From Streptomyces turgidiscabies Car8 (GTDB taxonomy: Bacteria; Actinomycetota; Actinomycetes; Streptomycetales; Streptomycetaceae), in assembly GCF_000331005.1 (NCBI RefSeq), contig NZ_AEJB01000622.1, forward strand, positions 1 to 46,410: a stretch of DNA of 46,410 nucleotides. Reading direction: 5' to 3'. Shown piece by piece: positions 6,451 through 15,606 of this stretch; position 1 is the stretch's first letter, and every line of letters starts with the position of its first letter. A program made the translations under genes and the position numbers. The notes beneath the pieces were generated by a model. The model saw nothing but the letters and a program-made list of their open reading frames with translations, did no database searches and had not been told where the DNA came from.

Positions 6451-9330
6451 GTGGAGGAATATGCGGGGCGGGTACTCGCCGACCGCTACCGCCTGCCGCT
6501 TCCGCCGTCGGATGAGTTCGAACAGCGCGAGACCCGGGCCTTCGACACGTACAGCGGGCAGGAAGTCCTGGTCAGGCAGGTGCCGTTGCCCGAAGTCGTC
6601 GAGGCCGAGGTGCTCGACGCGGACGGGCTGCCGGACGGGTTCGTGGCGCGGGACGGGCGTCGGGCGCGAAGCGCTGCCGCGCGGTCCACGGCCACCCGTC
6701 GGCCCAGCGATCCGACCGTACTGCGTGCCATAGAGGCCGCGCAGGCAGCCGCGTCCATCCCCGATCACCCACGGCTCGACCAGGTCTTCGACGTGTTCGC
6801 GCAGGGGGGCTCACTGTGGATAGTGAGTGAACTGGTGCCGGCCAGGTCTCTGGAGTCGCTGCTCGCCGAGAAGCCGCTGACGCCCTATCGCGCGGCGGAG
6901 GTCGCCGCCGACGTCCTCATGGCCCTGCGGGTGCTGCACGCCCACGGCTGGGTGCACCGGAACATCACCGAGCGCACGGTGCTCGTCTGCGACGACGGAC
7001 GCGTGATGCTCACGGGGCTGGCGTCCGGCGCGGCGGAAGAGGCGCTGTGCGGGTACGACCCGGTACCCGGCCGGGACGGGCCGGGGGTGACCGGCGCGCC
7101 GGGGGGCGCGGCCGCGGCGGTCGGCGCTTCCACAACGGGTGGCGCTCCCGGGTCGGGTGGCGGGGGTTACGGCGTTGCCGGGGGGACGTTCGCCGGGGAT
7201 TCCGGCGGAGACCCCGAGGCTGCTCGGCGTGCCGCCATCGAGGCGCGGTCGGGTGGCGGTGCGGGCTCGGCCGGCGGTAGTGGCGGGGGCGGTGGGTACG
7301 GGCAGTCGCCGGGTTCGTCGGCGGGAGGGCAGGCCGTAGCGAGGCCGCAGGGTCTGACCGGCGGTGGGGGTTACGGGGTTGCCGGGGGGACGTTCGCCGG
7401 GGATTCCGGTGCGGATCCCGAAGCTGCTCGGCGTGCCGCCATCGAGGCGCGGTCGGGTGGAGGGATGCCCGGCACCGGCGTCGAGGGAAGCAGCGGAGGC
7501 TCCGGCGAGCGGCGGGCGTTGGAGACCGAGGGGGACATCCGGGCGGCGCGGGCCGGGGCCATCGCCGCGTATCGGGCGGGGGCCCGGGCAGCGGCCCGGG
7601 TTCAGGAGGCCGAGCAGAGCGGGCGCATGGCGCTGCCCGGCGCCCGGCCTTCGATCGAGGCGGCCGGTGACGCCGGTACCGGTGTGTACGGCGCCGGTGT
7701 GGAGCGGGCTGCGGCCACTCCGCCTCCGGGGCAGATCGCCGACCCCTACGGCGTGCGCAACACGCCCGCGTGGAACGGTGTGGCGTTGCCCGCGACCGGA
7801 GTTGCCGGACACACCGGACAGGCGCGTACCGCTCTCCCCGCCGGAGGTAACGGCGCTGCGGCGAGCGGAGTGTCCGACACTATTCCGCACCAGCAGCACC
7901 GCCCGCTCACCCACGCTCTGCCTCATGCCCAGCCCGAGGACCAGTCCCCTCACGCCCAGCCGCAGGATCAGCGCGCGCCGGCCGACCGTGTCCCCGGTCG
8001 GCCCCCGGGCCACTGGGACGGCGCGGCCGTCGCCGACGCGCCCAGGCGTGGGCCCGCCACCGCGCTGGCCGCCGAGCGGGCACGGCAGGCGCGGATGGCT
8101 GTCGTCGGGGCGGTGACCGAGCGTTGGGCGCCCGAGCAGGCCGGGCCCGTCCACGAGAACTGGCAGCTGGCCGCGCCCATCGGGCCCGCGACGGACCTGT
8201 GGGCGCTCGGCGCGCTGCTCTTCAGGGCCGTACAGGGTCATGCGCCCTATCCCGAGGAGTCGACGGCCGAGCTGGTGCAGCTGGTGTGTGCCGAGCCGCC
8301 CGCCTTCGCCGAGGAGTGCGGGCCGCTGCGGCCCGTCGTGGAGTCGCTGCTGCGTCAGGACCCCATCGAGCGGCTCGACTTCGAGGAGCTGAACGGCTGG
8401 CTGCGTTCCCTGGTCAGGTCGGCGCCGGAGCCGGAGGCCGGCGCGCACGTCGTCGCCGCGCCGCCCACCGATCCGCGTCGGCTGCCGATCGTGCGACGCC
8501 GGGGCGAACTCGTGCGCAGGCGCAAGGCGGGTCTGCCCGCGGCCGGTCCGCACGGCCGGCACAAGCGGGCCAGGCAGGAGCAGCGGGCGCCCCGCAAACT
8601 GGGCCGCAACCTGCTCCTCCTGATACTGCTGGCGCTGGCCGCGGCGATCGCGTACGCCCTGTTCTTCATGCCGAAGGCCAACAGCGACGGAGCGCGGGAC
8701 GGGGAGCGGACCGGTTCCGCCGGGGAGGTCAGCGCGGCGCCGGAGCAGTCGTCCGACACTCCGGACGCGAGCAGCGAACCGAGGCCCGAGCAGACCTCGC
8801 CCAGTGGGGAAAAGGGCAACAGCGCCTCCCCGTCGGCGGGTTCGTCCGAGACGACGCCGGCCGACGGGCCCGATGCCGCCGCCGGGTTCACCGTGCGCAC
8901 CGATCCCGCGGGCTTCCGCGTCGCCGTGGCCGACGGCTGGGACCGGGCGGGCAAGAACGGGCGCGGCCAAGTCGTCTACTCGCACGGCTCGTTCCAGCTG
9001 ATCGTCGTACCGGGCCGGGACACCACCAAGACGTCCGGCGCCGATCCGATGGCGTACCAGCGGGAGCGGGAGTACGAGTTGCAGCCGTTCCGCGACTCGA
9101 CCTGGGCCACGTCCAGCGGGATGCGGACCATCGAGGTGGGCGGACGGACCATGGTCGAGGGGCAGTTCACCTGGCAGAACAGCTCCGGCAGCGAGGTGTT
9201 CGTACGTAATCTCGCGATAGTCGTCGACGGCCGGTACCACGTGGTCCAGGTGCGCGGACCGGAGGCCGAGCGGGACGAGGTGACCCGGCTGTACGAGCAG
9301 GCGGCGGCTACCTATCAGGCAACCGGCTGA
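6451..9330 (+). CDS. Receptor-type Ser/Thr pseudokinase with split domain (member 2 of the cluster)
   Basis: About 959 residues. The kinase-like N-lobe lacks a Gly loop, the ATP-anchoring Lys is Arg42 (VLVRQV), the catalytic loop reads HRN (169-171) instead of HRD, and DFG is replaced around Gly189 (LTGL). All essential residues are therefore gone. A Gly/Ala/Pro-rich insert of roughly 350 residues (about 210-565) follows, after which the C-lobe resumes at about 570 (GPATDLWALGALLF). A transmembrane helix lies at about 721-741 and an extracellular domain, related to those of the other four members, closes the protein. Start chosen at GTG 6451 with GGGAGG at 6441-6446; the frame is open to 6373. 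It is likely a regulatory partner of the adjacent active kinases (inference). Confidence 0.85.
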   Translation: MEEYAGRVLADRYRLPLPPSDEFEQRETRAFDTYSGQEVLVRQVPLPEVVEAEVLDADGLPDGFVARDGRRARSAAARSTATRRPSDPTVLRAIEAAQAAASIPDHPRLDQVFDVFAQGGSLWIVSELVPARSLESLLAEKPLTPYRAAEVAADVLMALRVLHAHGWVHRNITERTVLVCDDGRVMLTGLASGAAEEALCGYDPVPGRDGPGVTGAPGGAAAAVGASTTGGAPGSGGGGYGVAGGTFAGDSGGDPEAARRAAIEARSGGGAGSAGGSGGGGGYGQSPGSSAGGQAVARPQGLTGGGGYGVAGGTFAGDSGADPEAARRAAIEARSGGGMPGTGVEGSSGGSGERRALETEGDIRAARAGAIAAYRAGARAAARVQEAEQSGRMALPGARPSIEAAGDAGTGVYGAGVERAAATPPPGQIADPYGVRNTPAWNGVALPATGVAGHTGQARTALPAGGNGAAASGVSDTIPHQQHRPLTHALPHAQPEDQSPHAQPQDQRAPADRVPGRPPGHWDGAAVADAPRRGPATALAAERARQARMAVVGAVTERWAPEQAGPVHENWQLAAPIGPATDLWALGALLFRAVQGHAPYPEESTAELVQLVCAEPPAFAEECGPLRPVVESLLRQDPIERLDFEELNGWLRSLVRSAPEPEAGAHVVAAPPTDPRRLPIVRRRGELVRRRKAGLPAAGPHGRHKRARQEQRAPRKLGRNLLLLILLALAAAIAYALFFMPKANSDGARDGERTGSAGEVSAAPEQSSDTPDASSEPRPEQTSPSGEKGNSASPSAGSSETTPADGPDAAAGFTVRTDPAGFRVAVADGWDRAGKNGRGQVVYSHGSFQLIVVPGRDTTKTSGADPMAYQREREYELQPFRDSTWATSSGMRTIEVGGRTMVEGQFTWQNSSGSEVFVRNLAIVVDGRYHVVQVRGPEAERDEVTRLYEQAAATYQATG
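7162..7256 (+). repeat. In-frame direct repeat, copy 1 (within pseudokinase insert)
   Basis: A 95-bp unit coding for a GYGVAGGTFAGDSG...DPEAARRAAIEARSGG segment. It recurs 204 bp downstream (7366-7460) with about 6 mismatches by eye, mostly silent, so the copies are in phase and probably arose by a recent duplication. Confidence 0.85.
7366..7460 (+). repeat. In-frame direct repeat, copy 2 (within pseudokinase insert)
   Basis: Second copy of the 95-bp unit at 7162-7256. A more degenerate third echo may follow in the protein (DIRAARAGAIAAYRAGARAA, about 7537-7596). Confidence 0.85.
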
Positions 9331-9374
9331 CCGTGGGGTCGCGCCCGGCGGGCAGAACCGTCACAGTGCTGTCT

Positions 9375-9392
9375 CCGTAGGGCCCCCTGCGG
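9375..9392 (+). terminator. Small hairpin between pseudokinase and kinase 3
   Basis: An 8-bp stem with one G-T wobble (CCGTAGGG / CCCTGCGG) and a 2-base gap lies between the two reading frames. There is no T-tract. It may be an attenuator or mRNA processing signal, or nothing at all. A promoter-like TAGTCT follows at 9416-9421. Confidence 0.25.
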
Positions 9393-9450
9393 TTCCCCCC
9401 GGCGAGGGCGCTCCTTAGTCTTGCCCCTGTCAAGACCATTGCGGGGAAAC

Positions 9451-11085
9451 GTGAATCAGATGCAGGGCCAGCTCCTCGCGGGCCGCTACCGGCTCGTCGA
9501 CGTCATCGGCAGCGGTGGCATGGGCCGGGTGTGGCGTGCGCACGACGAGCTGCTGCACCGTGCCGTCGCCGTCAAGGAGTTGACGGCCGCGCTGTACGTG
9601 TCCGAGAGCGAGCAGGCCGTCCTGCTCGCCCGGACCCGGGCCGAGGCGCGCGCGGCGGCGCGGATCAACCACTCCGCCGTCGTCACCCTGCACGACGTGC
9701 TCGACCACGACGGCCGGCCGTGGATCGTGATGGAACTTGTCGAGGGCAACTCGCTGGCAGACGCGGTCAAGGAGGCCGGACGCGTCGAGCCGCGTGAGGC
9801 CGCCAGGATCGGCCTGTGGGTGCTGCGCGCGCTGACCGCCGCGCACGCCGCCGGTGTACTGCACCGCGACATCAAGCCCGGCAACGTCCTCCTCTCCCAG
9901 GACGGCCGAGTCCTGCTCACCGACTTCGGCATAGCCCAGGTCGAGGGGGACACGACCATCACCCGTACCGGAGAGATCGTCGGGTCGGTCGACTACCTCG
10001 CGCCGGAACGGCTGCGCGGCGACGATCCGGGACCGTCCTCCGACCTGTGGGCGCTCGGCGCCACGCTGTACACGGCCGTCGAGGGCCGGTCACCGTTCCG
10101 CCGCACCTCCCCGCTGACCACCATGCAGGCGGTCGTCGAGGACGAGCCCGCCGAGCTTCGGTACGCCGGTCCGCTCGGGCCCGTCATCACGGCCCTGCTT
10201 CTCAAGGATCCCGCCGTACGGCCCGGAGCCGCCGAGGCCGAGCAGATGCTCGCGGAGGCGGCGGAGGGGCGACGGCCCCGCGCGGCCGAGCAGTACGTGC
10301 CGACGCTGCGCAGCAGGTCGGTGCGGGCGCCGGCAGAAGGGGAGGTCGGGTCCTTCCGTATAGGGGGCGCGGCAGCCGGTTCCACCACGGCTCAGCAGGG
10401 GACCGTCGTCGGTCCTGGCGCCCCGGGCCGGCCACGCCGCCGAGGTCGGACGATCGCGCTCGTCGCCGCGCTGGTCGTGCTCGTCGGAGTGGGCGGAGCG
10501 GTCGGGCTGCACCAGTGGAACTCGCGGTCGCAGGAGGTGGGTTCCGACATCGCAGCGACTCCGTCCGTCTCCGCGTCCGACGCGGCCTCCGCCACTCCTT
10601 CCGCCACGTCCACCGCCGCCACCGACGTGCCGGAGGGCTGGGCCCGGGTCGTCGATCCGGCCGGTTTCAGCCTCCCGTTGCCCCAGGGGTGGACGCGGAC
10701 GGTGACGAACGGGCAGATCGACTACACCCCCGACGGCGGGAAGCACTTCCTGCGTATCGCCATCGACAAGGACCCGGACTTCGACGACCCCTACCTCCAC
10801 CAGCTTGACCTGGAACTGCAGCTCAAGCGGCTCAGCGAGTACAGCAGGGTCAGCCTGGAGTCGAACATCTACCGCGACCGCAAGGGCGCGCTCTGGGACT
10901 TCACCTGGACAGCCCTGGCCAAGGACTCGGAGTTCCCGGGGCCGCGGCGGGCCATCGAGCAGGCGTATCTCGGCCGGGACGGAGCCGAGTACGTGATCTA
11001 CATGTCCGCCCCGGCGGCCGACTGGGCGACCGCGCGCGAGCAGTTCACGACGGTACTGCGAGGGTGGCGGCCGAACTCCGGCTGA
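9451..11085 (+). CDS. Receptor-type Ser/Thr protein kinase (kinase 3 of the cluster)
   Basis: About 544 residues. A complete Hanks kinase: GSGGMG (20-25), Lys42 in VAVK, HRDIKPGN with Asp140 and Lys142, DFG Asp158, and APER. A transmembrane helix (about 334-356) separates it from an extracellular domain that opens with DPAGFSLPLPQGW, the same entry motif as in the other cluster members. There are no PASTA repeats. The start is probably GTG 9451 preceded by GGGGA at 9443-9447; ATG 9460 is an alternative, and the frame is open to TTG 9421. It is separated from the pseudokinase by 120 bp, which holds a promoter-like TAGTCT (9416-9421), so it may have its own promoter. Confidence 0.92.
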   Translation: MNQMQGQLLAGRYRLVDVIGSGGMGRVWRAHDELLHRAVAVKELTAALYVSESEQAVLLARTRAEARAAARINHSAVVTLHDVLDHDGRPWIVMELVEGNSLADAVKEAGRVEPREAARIGLWVLRALTAAHAAGVLHRDIKPGNVLLSQDGRVLLTDFGIAQVEGDTTITRTGEIVGSVDYLAPERLRGDDPGPSSDLWALGATLYTAVEGRSPFRRTSPLTTMQAVVEDEPAELRYAGPLGPVITALLLKDPAVRPGAAEAEQMLAEAAEGRRPRAAEQYVPTLRSRSVRAPAEGEVGSFRIGGAAAGSTTAQQGTVVGPGAPGRPRRRGRTIALVAALVVLVGVGGAVGLHQWNSRSQEVGSDIAATPSVSASDAASATPSATSTAATDVPEGWARVVDPAGFSLPLPQGWTRTVTNGQIDYTPDGGKHFLRIAIDKDPDFDDPYLHQLDLELQLKRLSEYSRVSLESNIYRDRKGALWDFTWTALAKDSEFPGPRRAIEQAYLGRDGAEYVIYMSAPAADWATAREQFTTVLRGWRPNSG

Positions 11086-11173
11086 CCGCGTCCGCCGTCC
11101 GCCGGGCCGGGTACGGCGGTTGTCGGTCATCCGCCGCTCACCGTCCCGGAGTCGCGTCCTCCGGTGGGGCATG

Positions 11174-12871
11174 ATGAGGCTCATGGGGACCGAGGGGGAG
11201 AGCTTCCGAGTGATCGCCGGGCGGTACCGCCTGGAGGCGAGAGTCGGCCGGGGCGGTATGGGCGTCGTCTGGCGGGCGACCGACCAGCTGCTCGAACGGC
11301 GGGTCGCGGTCAAGGAGCTGACGCAGGACACCTCCCTCGAGACGGACGAGGCCCGGCTGCGGCGCGACCGCAGCCTGCGCGAGGCGCGTGCGGTCGCCCA
11401 GCTGCACCATCCGCACATCATCGTCGTGCACGACGTGGTCGAGGACGACGAACGCCCATACATCGTCATGGAGTTGATCGACGGCAGCTCGCTCGCCGAC
11501 CGGATCTCCCGGCACGGGCCCGTCGACGCCGACGAGGCCGCCCGGATCGGCATCGCCCTGCTCGGCGCCCTGGGGACCGCCCATGCCGCCGGGGTGCTGC
11601 ACCGGGACGTCAAGCCCGCGAACGTCCTCCTTGAGGACGGCACCGACCGGATCGTCCTCACCGACTTCGGTATCGCCCAGGTAGCGGGCGCGACCACGCT
11701 CACCGAGAGCGGCTCCTTCGTCGGCTCGCCCGAGTACACCGCGCCCGAGCGGATGTCCGGCGTCAGGACCGGGCCGGAGTCCGACCTGTGGTCGCTCGGC
11801 GCGCTGCTGTGCACGGCCCTCAGCGGTGAATCACCGTTCCGGCGCGACTCGTTGGGCGGGATTCTGCACGCTGTCGTGATCGACGAGGTACGGCCACCGG
11901 CGCAGGCCGCGCCGCTGCTGCCCGTCGTACGGGGCCTCCTGGAGCGCGATCCCGAGCGGCGCCTCGACGCGGCGGAGGCGGAGCGGATGCTTCGGGCGTT
12001 CCGTGCGACCGGGCGGACCCCGAAGCTGTCGGCCGGGTACACCCCGGGCCGGGCGCAGACCCAGCGGCGCGACGAATCCGGCGGCCGGGAGTCGACGCCG
12101 ACGGTCTCCCTCCGCAGGGCCTCCTCCCGTACGGCGGACCGGCCACCGAGACCCTCGAGGCGGGCCGTTTTCATCGCCGCGGTGCTGGTCGCGGCGCTGG
12201 CCGGGGCGGGAGTGTCCGCTGCGGCGCTGCTGATGCACTCGGGGGGCGGCGGGGGCGACTCGTCGAGCAGCACGGCACCGGCGACGCCGACGGTGTCGGG
12301 CGCGTCGCAGGTGACACCCGGCAGGACGGGGGCGGTGCCCGGTACGTCGACCAGGTCGCCCGGTGCGACGGGGGTGTCGCCGAGTACGGCGACGGCGTCG
12401 CCCGGGGCAACGCCTTCTGCCGCGACCGCTCCCTCCGGCTACCGTCTGGCACACGACCCGCGCGGTTTCTCGCTCGCCGTTCCGGACGGGTTCACGCGGA
12501 CCGAGCAGAAGGAGCGGGTCTTCTATCTGTCGCCGGGGGAGATCTTCCGGCTCGGCATCAAGGTCGTCGATCCCCAACCGGGCGGCCCACTCGCCGTGAT
12601 GGAGCGGGCGGACGCCAACGGCGCCTCCACGAACCCGGGTTACCGCGACGGGCGGGTCACCGAGACCGTGCACACCCAACACGCCGCCGCGCTCTGGGAG
12701 TTCACCTGGGACGGCTTCAGCGCGGCCGAGGGGCCACGACACACGTACGACCTGTGCTGGGAGGAGGGCGGGCGGATGTACGACGTGTGGGTGTCGGCGC
12801 CCGTCGGCAAGGTGCGGGAGGCGAAGGAGTATTTCGATGTCGCCCTCGACACCTTCGTCACGGGTGGATGA
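11174..12871 (+). CDS. Receptor-type Ser/Thr protein kinase (kinase 4 of the cluster)
   Basis: About 565 residues. GRGGMG (25-30), Lys47 in VAVK, HRDVKPAN with Asp145 and Lys147, DFG Asp164 and APER make this an intact kinase. A transmembrane helix lies at about 331-353, followed by a Thr/Pro/Ser-rich stalk and an extracellular domain starting DPRGFSLAVPDGF. Several starts are possible (11171, 11174, 11183, and far upstream 11120). I chose 11174 because GGTGGGG ends four bases before it; the kinase fold needs none of the extra residues. The stop codon lies two bases from the stop of the convergent minus-strand gene, leaving no room for a terminator. Confidence 0.92.
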   Translation: MRLMGTEGESFRVIAGRYRLEARVGRGGMGVVWRATDQLLERRVAVKELTQDTSLETDEARLRRDRSLREARAVAQLHHPHIIVVHDVVEDDERPYIVMELIDGSSLADRISRHGPVDADEAARIGIALLGALGTAHAAGVLHRDVKPANVLLEDGTDRIVLTDFGIAQVAGATTLTESGSFVGSPEYTAPERMSGVRTGPESDLWSLGALLCTALSGESPFRRDSLGGILHAVVIDEVRPPAQAAPLLPVVRGLLERDPERRLDAAEAERMLRAFRATGRTPKLSAGYTPGRAQTQRRDESGGRESTPTVSLRRASSRTADRPPRPSRRAVFIAAVLVAALAGAGVSAAALLMHSGGGGGDSSSSTAPATPTVSGASQVTPGRTGAVPGTSTRSPGATGVSPSTATASPGATPSAATAPSGYRLAHDPRGFSLAVPDGFTRTEQKERVFYLSPGEIFRLGIKVVDPQPGGPLAVMERADANGASTNPGYRDGRVTETVHTQHAAALWEFTWDGFSAAEGPRHTYDLCWEEGGRMYDVWVSAPVGKVREAKEYFDVALDTFVTGG

Positions 12872-12873
12872 CC

Positions 12874-13857
12874 TCAGAGACGGAGAGCCGCCCGGAGAAG
12901 TTCCTTTTTGCCGGTCCGGCCCACCCGGAGGGTGAATCCGCCGCCGGGGCGGGAAACCGGCTTCGCGTACCAAAGCCCCGTCCGACGCCACCACTTGGCA
13001 GCCGCCAGCCGCTTCGGTAGCGGCGGCAAAGGCAACACCCGCTCGCCGAGCCGGAGTTCACCGCTCCACACACCCGGGCCCAGCTCGGCGACAGGCACAC
13101 GCACGGTGAACTGCTCGCCGTGCGGGGGCCGTACGGCACTGAGGACCACCGTTCCGCCCGGCTCCTCCCCGTTGCGCAGATGCACGGTCAGCGCCCCGCG
13201 CGGGTACGCGCCCAGCGTGCAGCGGCCGGTGATCAGCAGCTCGGTGGGCCGGCCGGCGTGCCAGCGGATGTCCCCGAACGTGATCCGCTTCAGCACCGGG
13301 TGCTTCCGCTCGCCGAGGTCGATCGTGTAGTTGCCGTACGGGACGGTGGTGTAGAGCGTGACGGCACGCCGACCGCGTACGGTCTCCGTGATCCGCACGT
13401 CGGGACGGCCGGGCAGCCGGTCGGCCCGGTTGCTGCCTATGCGCACCTCACGCGTGTGCCCCTGGGTGCCGACGGCGAGGGAGATGTCCCACAGCCCGTC
13501 GTCGAGGGACGATCCGTCGGCGACGGTGTCGATGTCGAAGGTGGCCTCGAATCCGGCCCGCTCGTACGAGTACCGTCCCTCGTCCTCCTCGGCGCCCAGG
13601 CACGGAGACGGGACGCTCGTGACGGGCAGCCGGTACTCCGTGCCCGACTCCCGCTCCCGCAGGACGAGTTGAGTGGTGACGTCCGGTGTCTCCACCCGGC
13701 GCTGATACGCGTACCCGGCCAAGCGCACCCGAGTGCCACGCAGTTCGGCCCGCGAGACGTGATGCCGTATTTCGGTCGCGGTCTCGGTCGCGGTCTCCGC
13801 CTCGGTCACTGTCCCTGTCTCGTGCTGTCTCAGGGAATTCGTCTCGGGCACGGCCAT
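12874..13857 (-). CDS. Conserved beta-rich protein of unknown function
   Basis: About 327 residues, predicted from the pattern to be mostly beta strands. No catalytic motif is visible. Repeated patterns such as RGTRVRLAGYAY and phrases like TELLITGRC remind me of the accessory beta-sandwich domains attached to actinobacterial teichoic-acid glycerophosphotransferases, but I cannot confirm this. The N-terminus has a short ETATETATE repeat. Start chosen at ATG 13857 because GGAGAA lies seven bases upstream; GTG 13863 is in frame. It points opposite to the kinases, meets kinase 4 tail-to-tail with a 2-bp gap, and is divergent from the lipid kinase gene. It interrupts the kinase run. Confidence 0.75.
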   Translation of the reverse strand: MAVPETNSLRQHETGTVTEAETATETATEIRHHVSRAELRGTRVRLAGYAYQRRVETPDVTTQLVLRERESGTEYRLPVTSVPSPCLGAEEDEGRYSYERAGFEATFDIDTVADGSSLDDGLWDISLAVGTQGHTREVRIGSNRADRLPGRPDVRITETVRGRRAVTLYTTVPYGNYTIDLGERKHPVLKRITFGDIRWHAGRPTELLITGRCTLGAYPRGALTVHLRNGEEPGGTVVLSAVRPPHGEQFTVRVPVAELGPGVWSGELRLGERVLPLPPLPKRLAAAKWWRRTGLWYAKPVSRPGGGFTLRVGRTGKKELLRAALRL

Positions 13858-14076
13858 CGTCACGTTCTCCAGAAGGTGGGAAGTGTGAAGTGCGAATACG
13901 CGCGCCGATACCGGGTCTGCGTGGCGACTGGCTCGTGAAGATACCGTGACCCGATCGTGTCTTCAAGGTAAGAGCACCGTGATCATCCTGCTCAGTGGGG
14001 TGAGCCGGGTCACCGTTGAATCCCGCTTTGTTCCAGCTGTGAGCAGGCTGAATGCGAACTCTGCTAAAACGTCGAC

Positions 14077-15606
14077 ATGGACATGGGTACCGGCGTGAGC
14101 AACGAGCTGTTCGGGCGTGCGCACGCCCGGCAGCGCTGGGCGGCGCGCGGTGCGCTCGGAGCTGCCGGACTGGCGGTACTGCTGCCGATCGGCTACGCGG
14201 GCATGGGCAGTCTGCTGCTCGCGGCGGTCGGCGTGGGCGGAGCCGTCCTCACCGCGTCCAGCCTGTGGTGGGCGCTCGCGCGGCGCGGCCTCGTACGGGG
14301 TGTGGGGGTCGTGCTCGCCGTAGCCACTCCCGTCGGTGTCGTCGCGCTCTTCGCCGCCGCCAACCTGCTGTGGCCCGCGACGGCGTCCCTCGCCCTGTGG
14401 GGCGCCGCCGTGTGGGCCGGGAAGTTCGCACTGAGCAGCACCAGGTCCCATGTCATTCCGGTCCGTGAGTACGAGGCGCCCGCACCCCTGCGCCCGTTCC
14501 TCCTCATGAACCCGCGTTCCGGCGACGGAAAGGTCGAGCGTTTCCGGCTGCGCGAGAAGGCGGAGCGGCTCGGTGCCCGCGTCCATCTGATCGACCCCGG
14601 CAAACCGGAACCCGAGGACGTGGTCGCTCTGGCCCGCGAGGCCGTCGCTGAGGGCGCGGACCTGCTCGGCGTGGCCGGCGGCGACGGAACCCAGGCACTC
14701 GTCGCGGGCGTCGCCGCCGAACACGACCTGCCCTTCCTGGTCGTGTCCGCCGGTACGCGCAACCACTTCGCCATGGACCTCGGCCTCGACCGGGACGACC
14801 CGGCGACCTGCCTCGACGCCCTCACGGACGCGGGCGGGGTGGAGCTGCGGGTGGACCTGGGCTACCTCGACAGCGGCACCGGCGCCGGAACCGACACCGG
14901 CAGCGCCGACGGAGACGGCGACGGTACGGCGGACAGCCGCCCCTTCGTCAACAACGCCTCCTTCGGCGCGTACGCCTCGATCGTGCAGAGCCCCGCCTAC
15001 CGCGACGACAAGGTCGGCACCACCCTGGGACTTCTGCCCGAGCTGCTCACCTTCGAGCGCGGCGCGACACTGACCGCCCGCGCCTACCCCCAGACGCGAG
15101 TGCGGACGGGGGAGCAGCCGGGGGAGACGGTCATCCACGCGCCGCAGGCCGTCCTGGTCAGCAACAACCCTTACCGCATGGACGACTTCGCCGGTCTCGG
15201 CCGTCGTGAGCGGCTGGACGCCGGCGCCCTCGGGGTGCTCGGCATCAAGGTCGAGGACGCGGCCCAGGCGGCCGAACTGCTGCTCGGCCGGTACGCCACC
15301 GGCCTGACCGTCGTCACCGCCCACGAGGTCGTCGTCGAGGCCGACCTGGGCGAGATCGAGGTCGGCCTGGACGGCGAGGCCCTGGTCCTGCCCACCCCCG
15401 TCCGCTGCCGCGTCGAACCGGGCGCCCTGCGCGTCCGCGTCCCCCGTCACCGGCCCGGGGTGCCCGCCCCCACGCCCCCCATGGACTGGCGGCGACTGCG
15501 CAAACTGGCGGCGACGGTGGGCCGTACGGCACTGCCCCGCCGTACGACGGACGCCCTGGACCGGCGTCGACAAGCGTCCGCCCCGCAGGGTAGGGATGGG
15601 GCATGA
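14077..15606 (+). CDS. Diacylglycerol/sphingosine-kinase-family lipid kinase, membrane-bound
   Basis: A 509-residue protein. The N-terminal third has three to four transmembrane segments (about residues 25-130). The DAGK catalytic domain follows: a nucleotide-binding MNPRSGDGK motif and the hallmark GGDGT at 201-205, then SAGTRNHFA. It probably phosphorylates a membrane lipid such as diacylglycerol or a lipid carrier; the substrate cannot be told from sequence. The last four bases (ATGA) overlap the start of kinase 5, so the two are translationally coupled and probably act together at the membrane. A TAAAAC six bases before the start suggests a very short or absent 5' leader. A Gly/Asp/Thr-rich low-complexity insert lies near residues 265-288. 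Confidence 0.85.
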   Translation: MDMGTGVSNELFGRAHARQRWAARGALGAAGLAVLLPIGYAGMGSLLLAAVGVGGAVLTASSLWWALARRGLVRGVGVVLAVATPVGVVALFAAANLLWPATASLALWGAAVWAGKFALSSTRSHVIPVREYEAPAPLRPFLLMNPRSGDGKVERFRLREKAERLGARVHLIDPGKPEPEDVVALAREAVAEGADLLGVAGGDGTQALVAGVAAEHDLPFLVVSAGTRNHFAMDLGLDRDDPATCLDALTDAGGVELRVDLGYLDSGTGAGTDTGSADGDGDGTADSRPFVNNASFGAYASIVQSPAYRDDKVGTTLGLLPELLTFERGATLTARAYPQTRVRTGEQPGETVIHAPQAVLVSNNPYRMDDFAGLGRRERLDAGALGVLGIKVEDAAQAAELLLGRYATGLTVVTAHEVVVEADLGEIEVGLDGEALVLPTPVRCRVEPGALRVRVPRHRPGVPAPTPPMDWRRLRKLAATVGRTALPRRTTDALDRRRQASAPQGRDGA

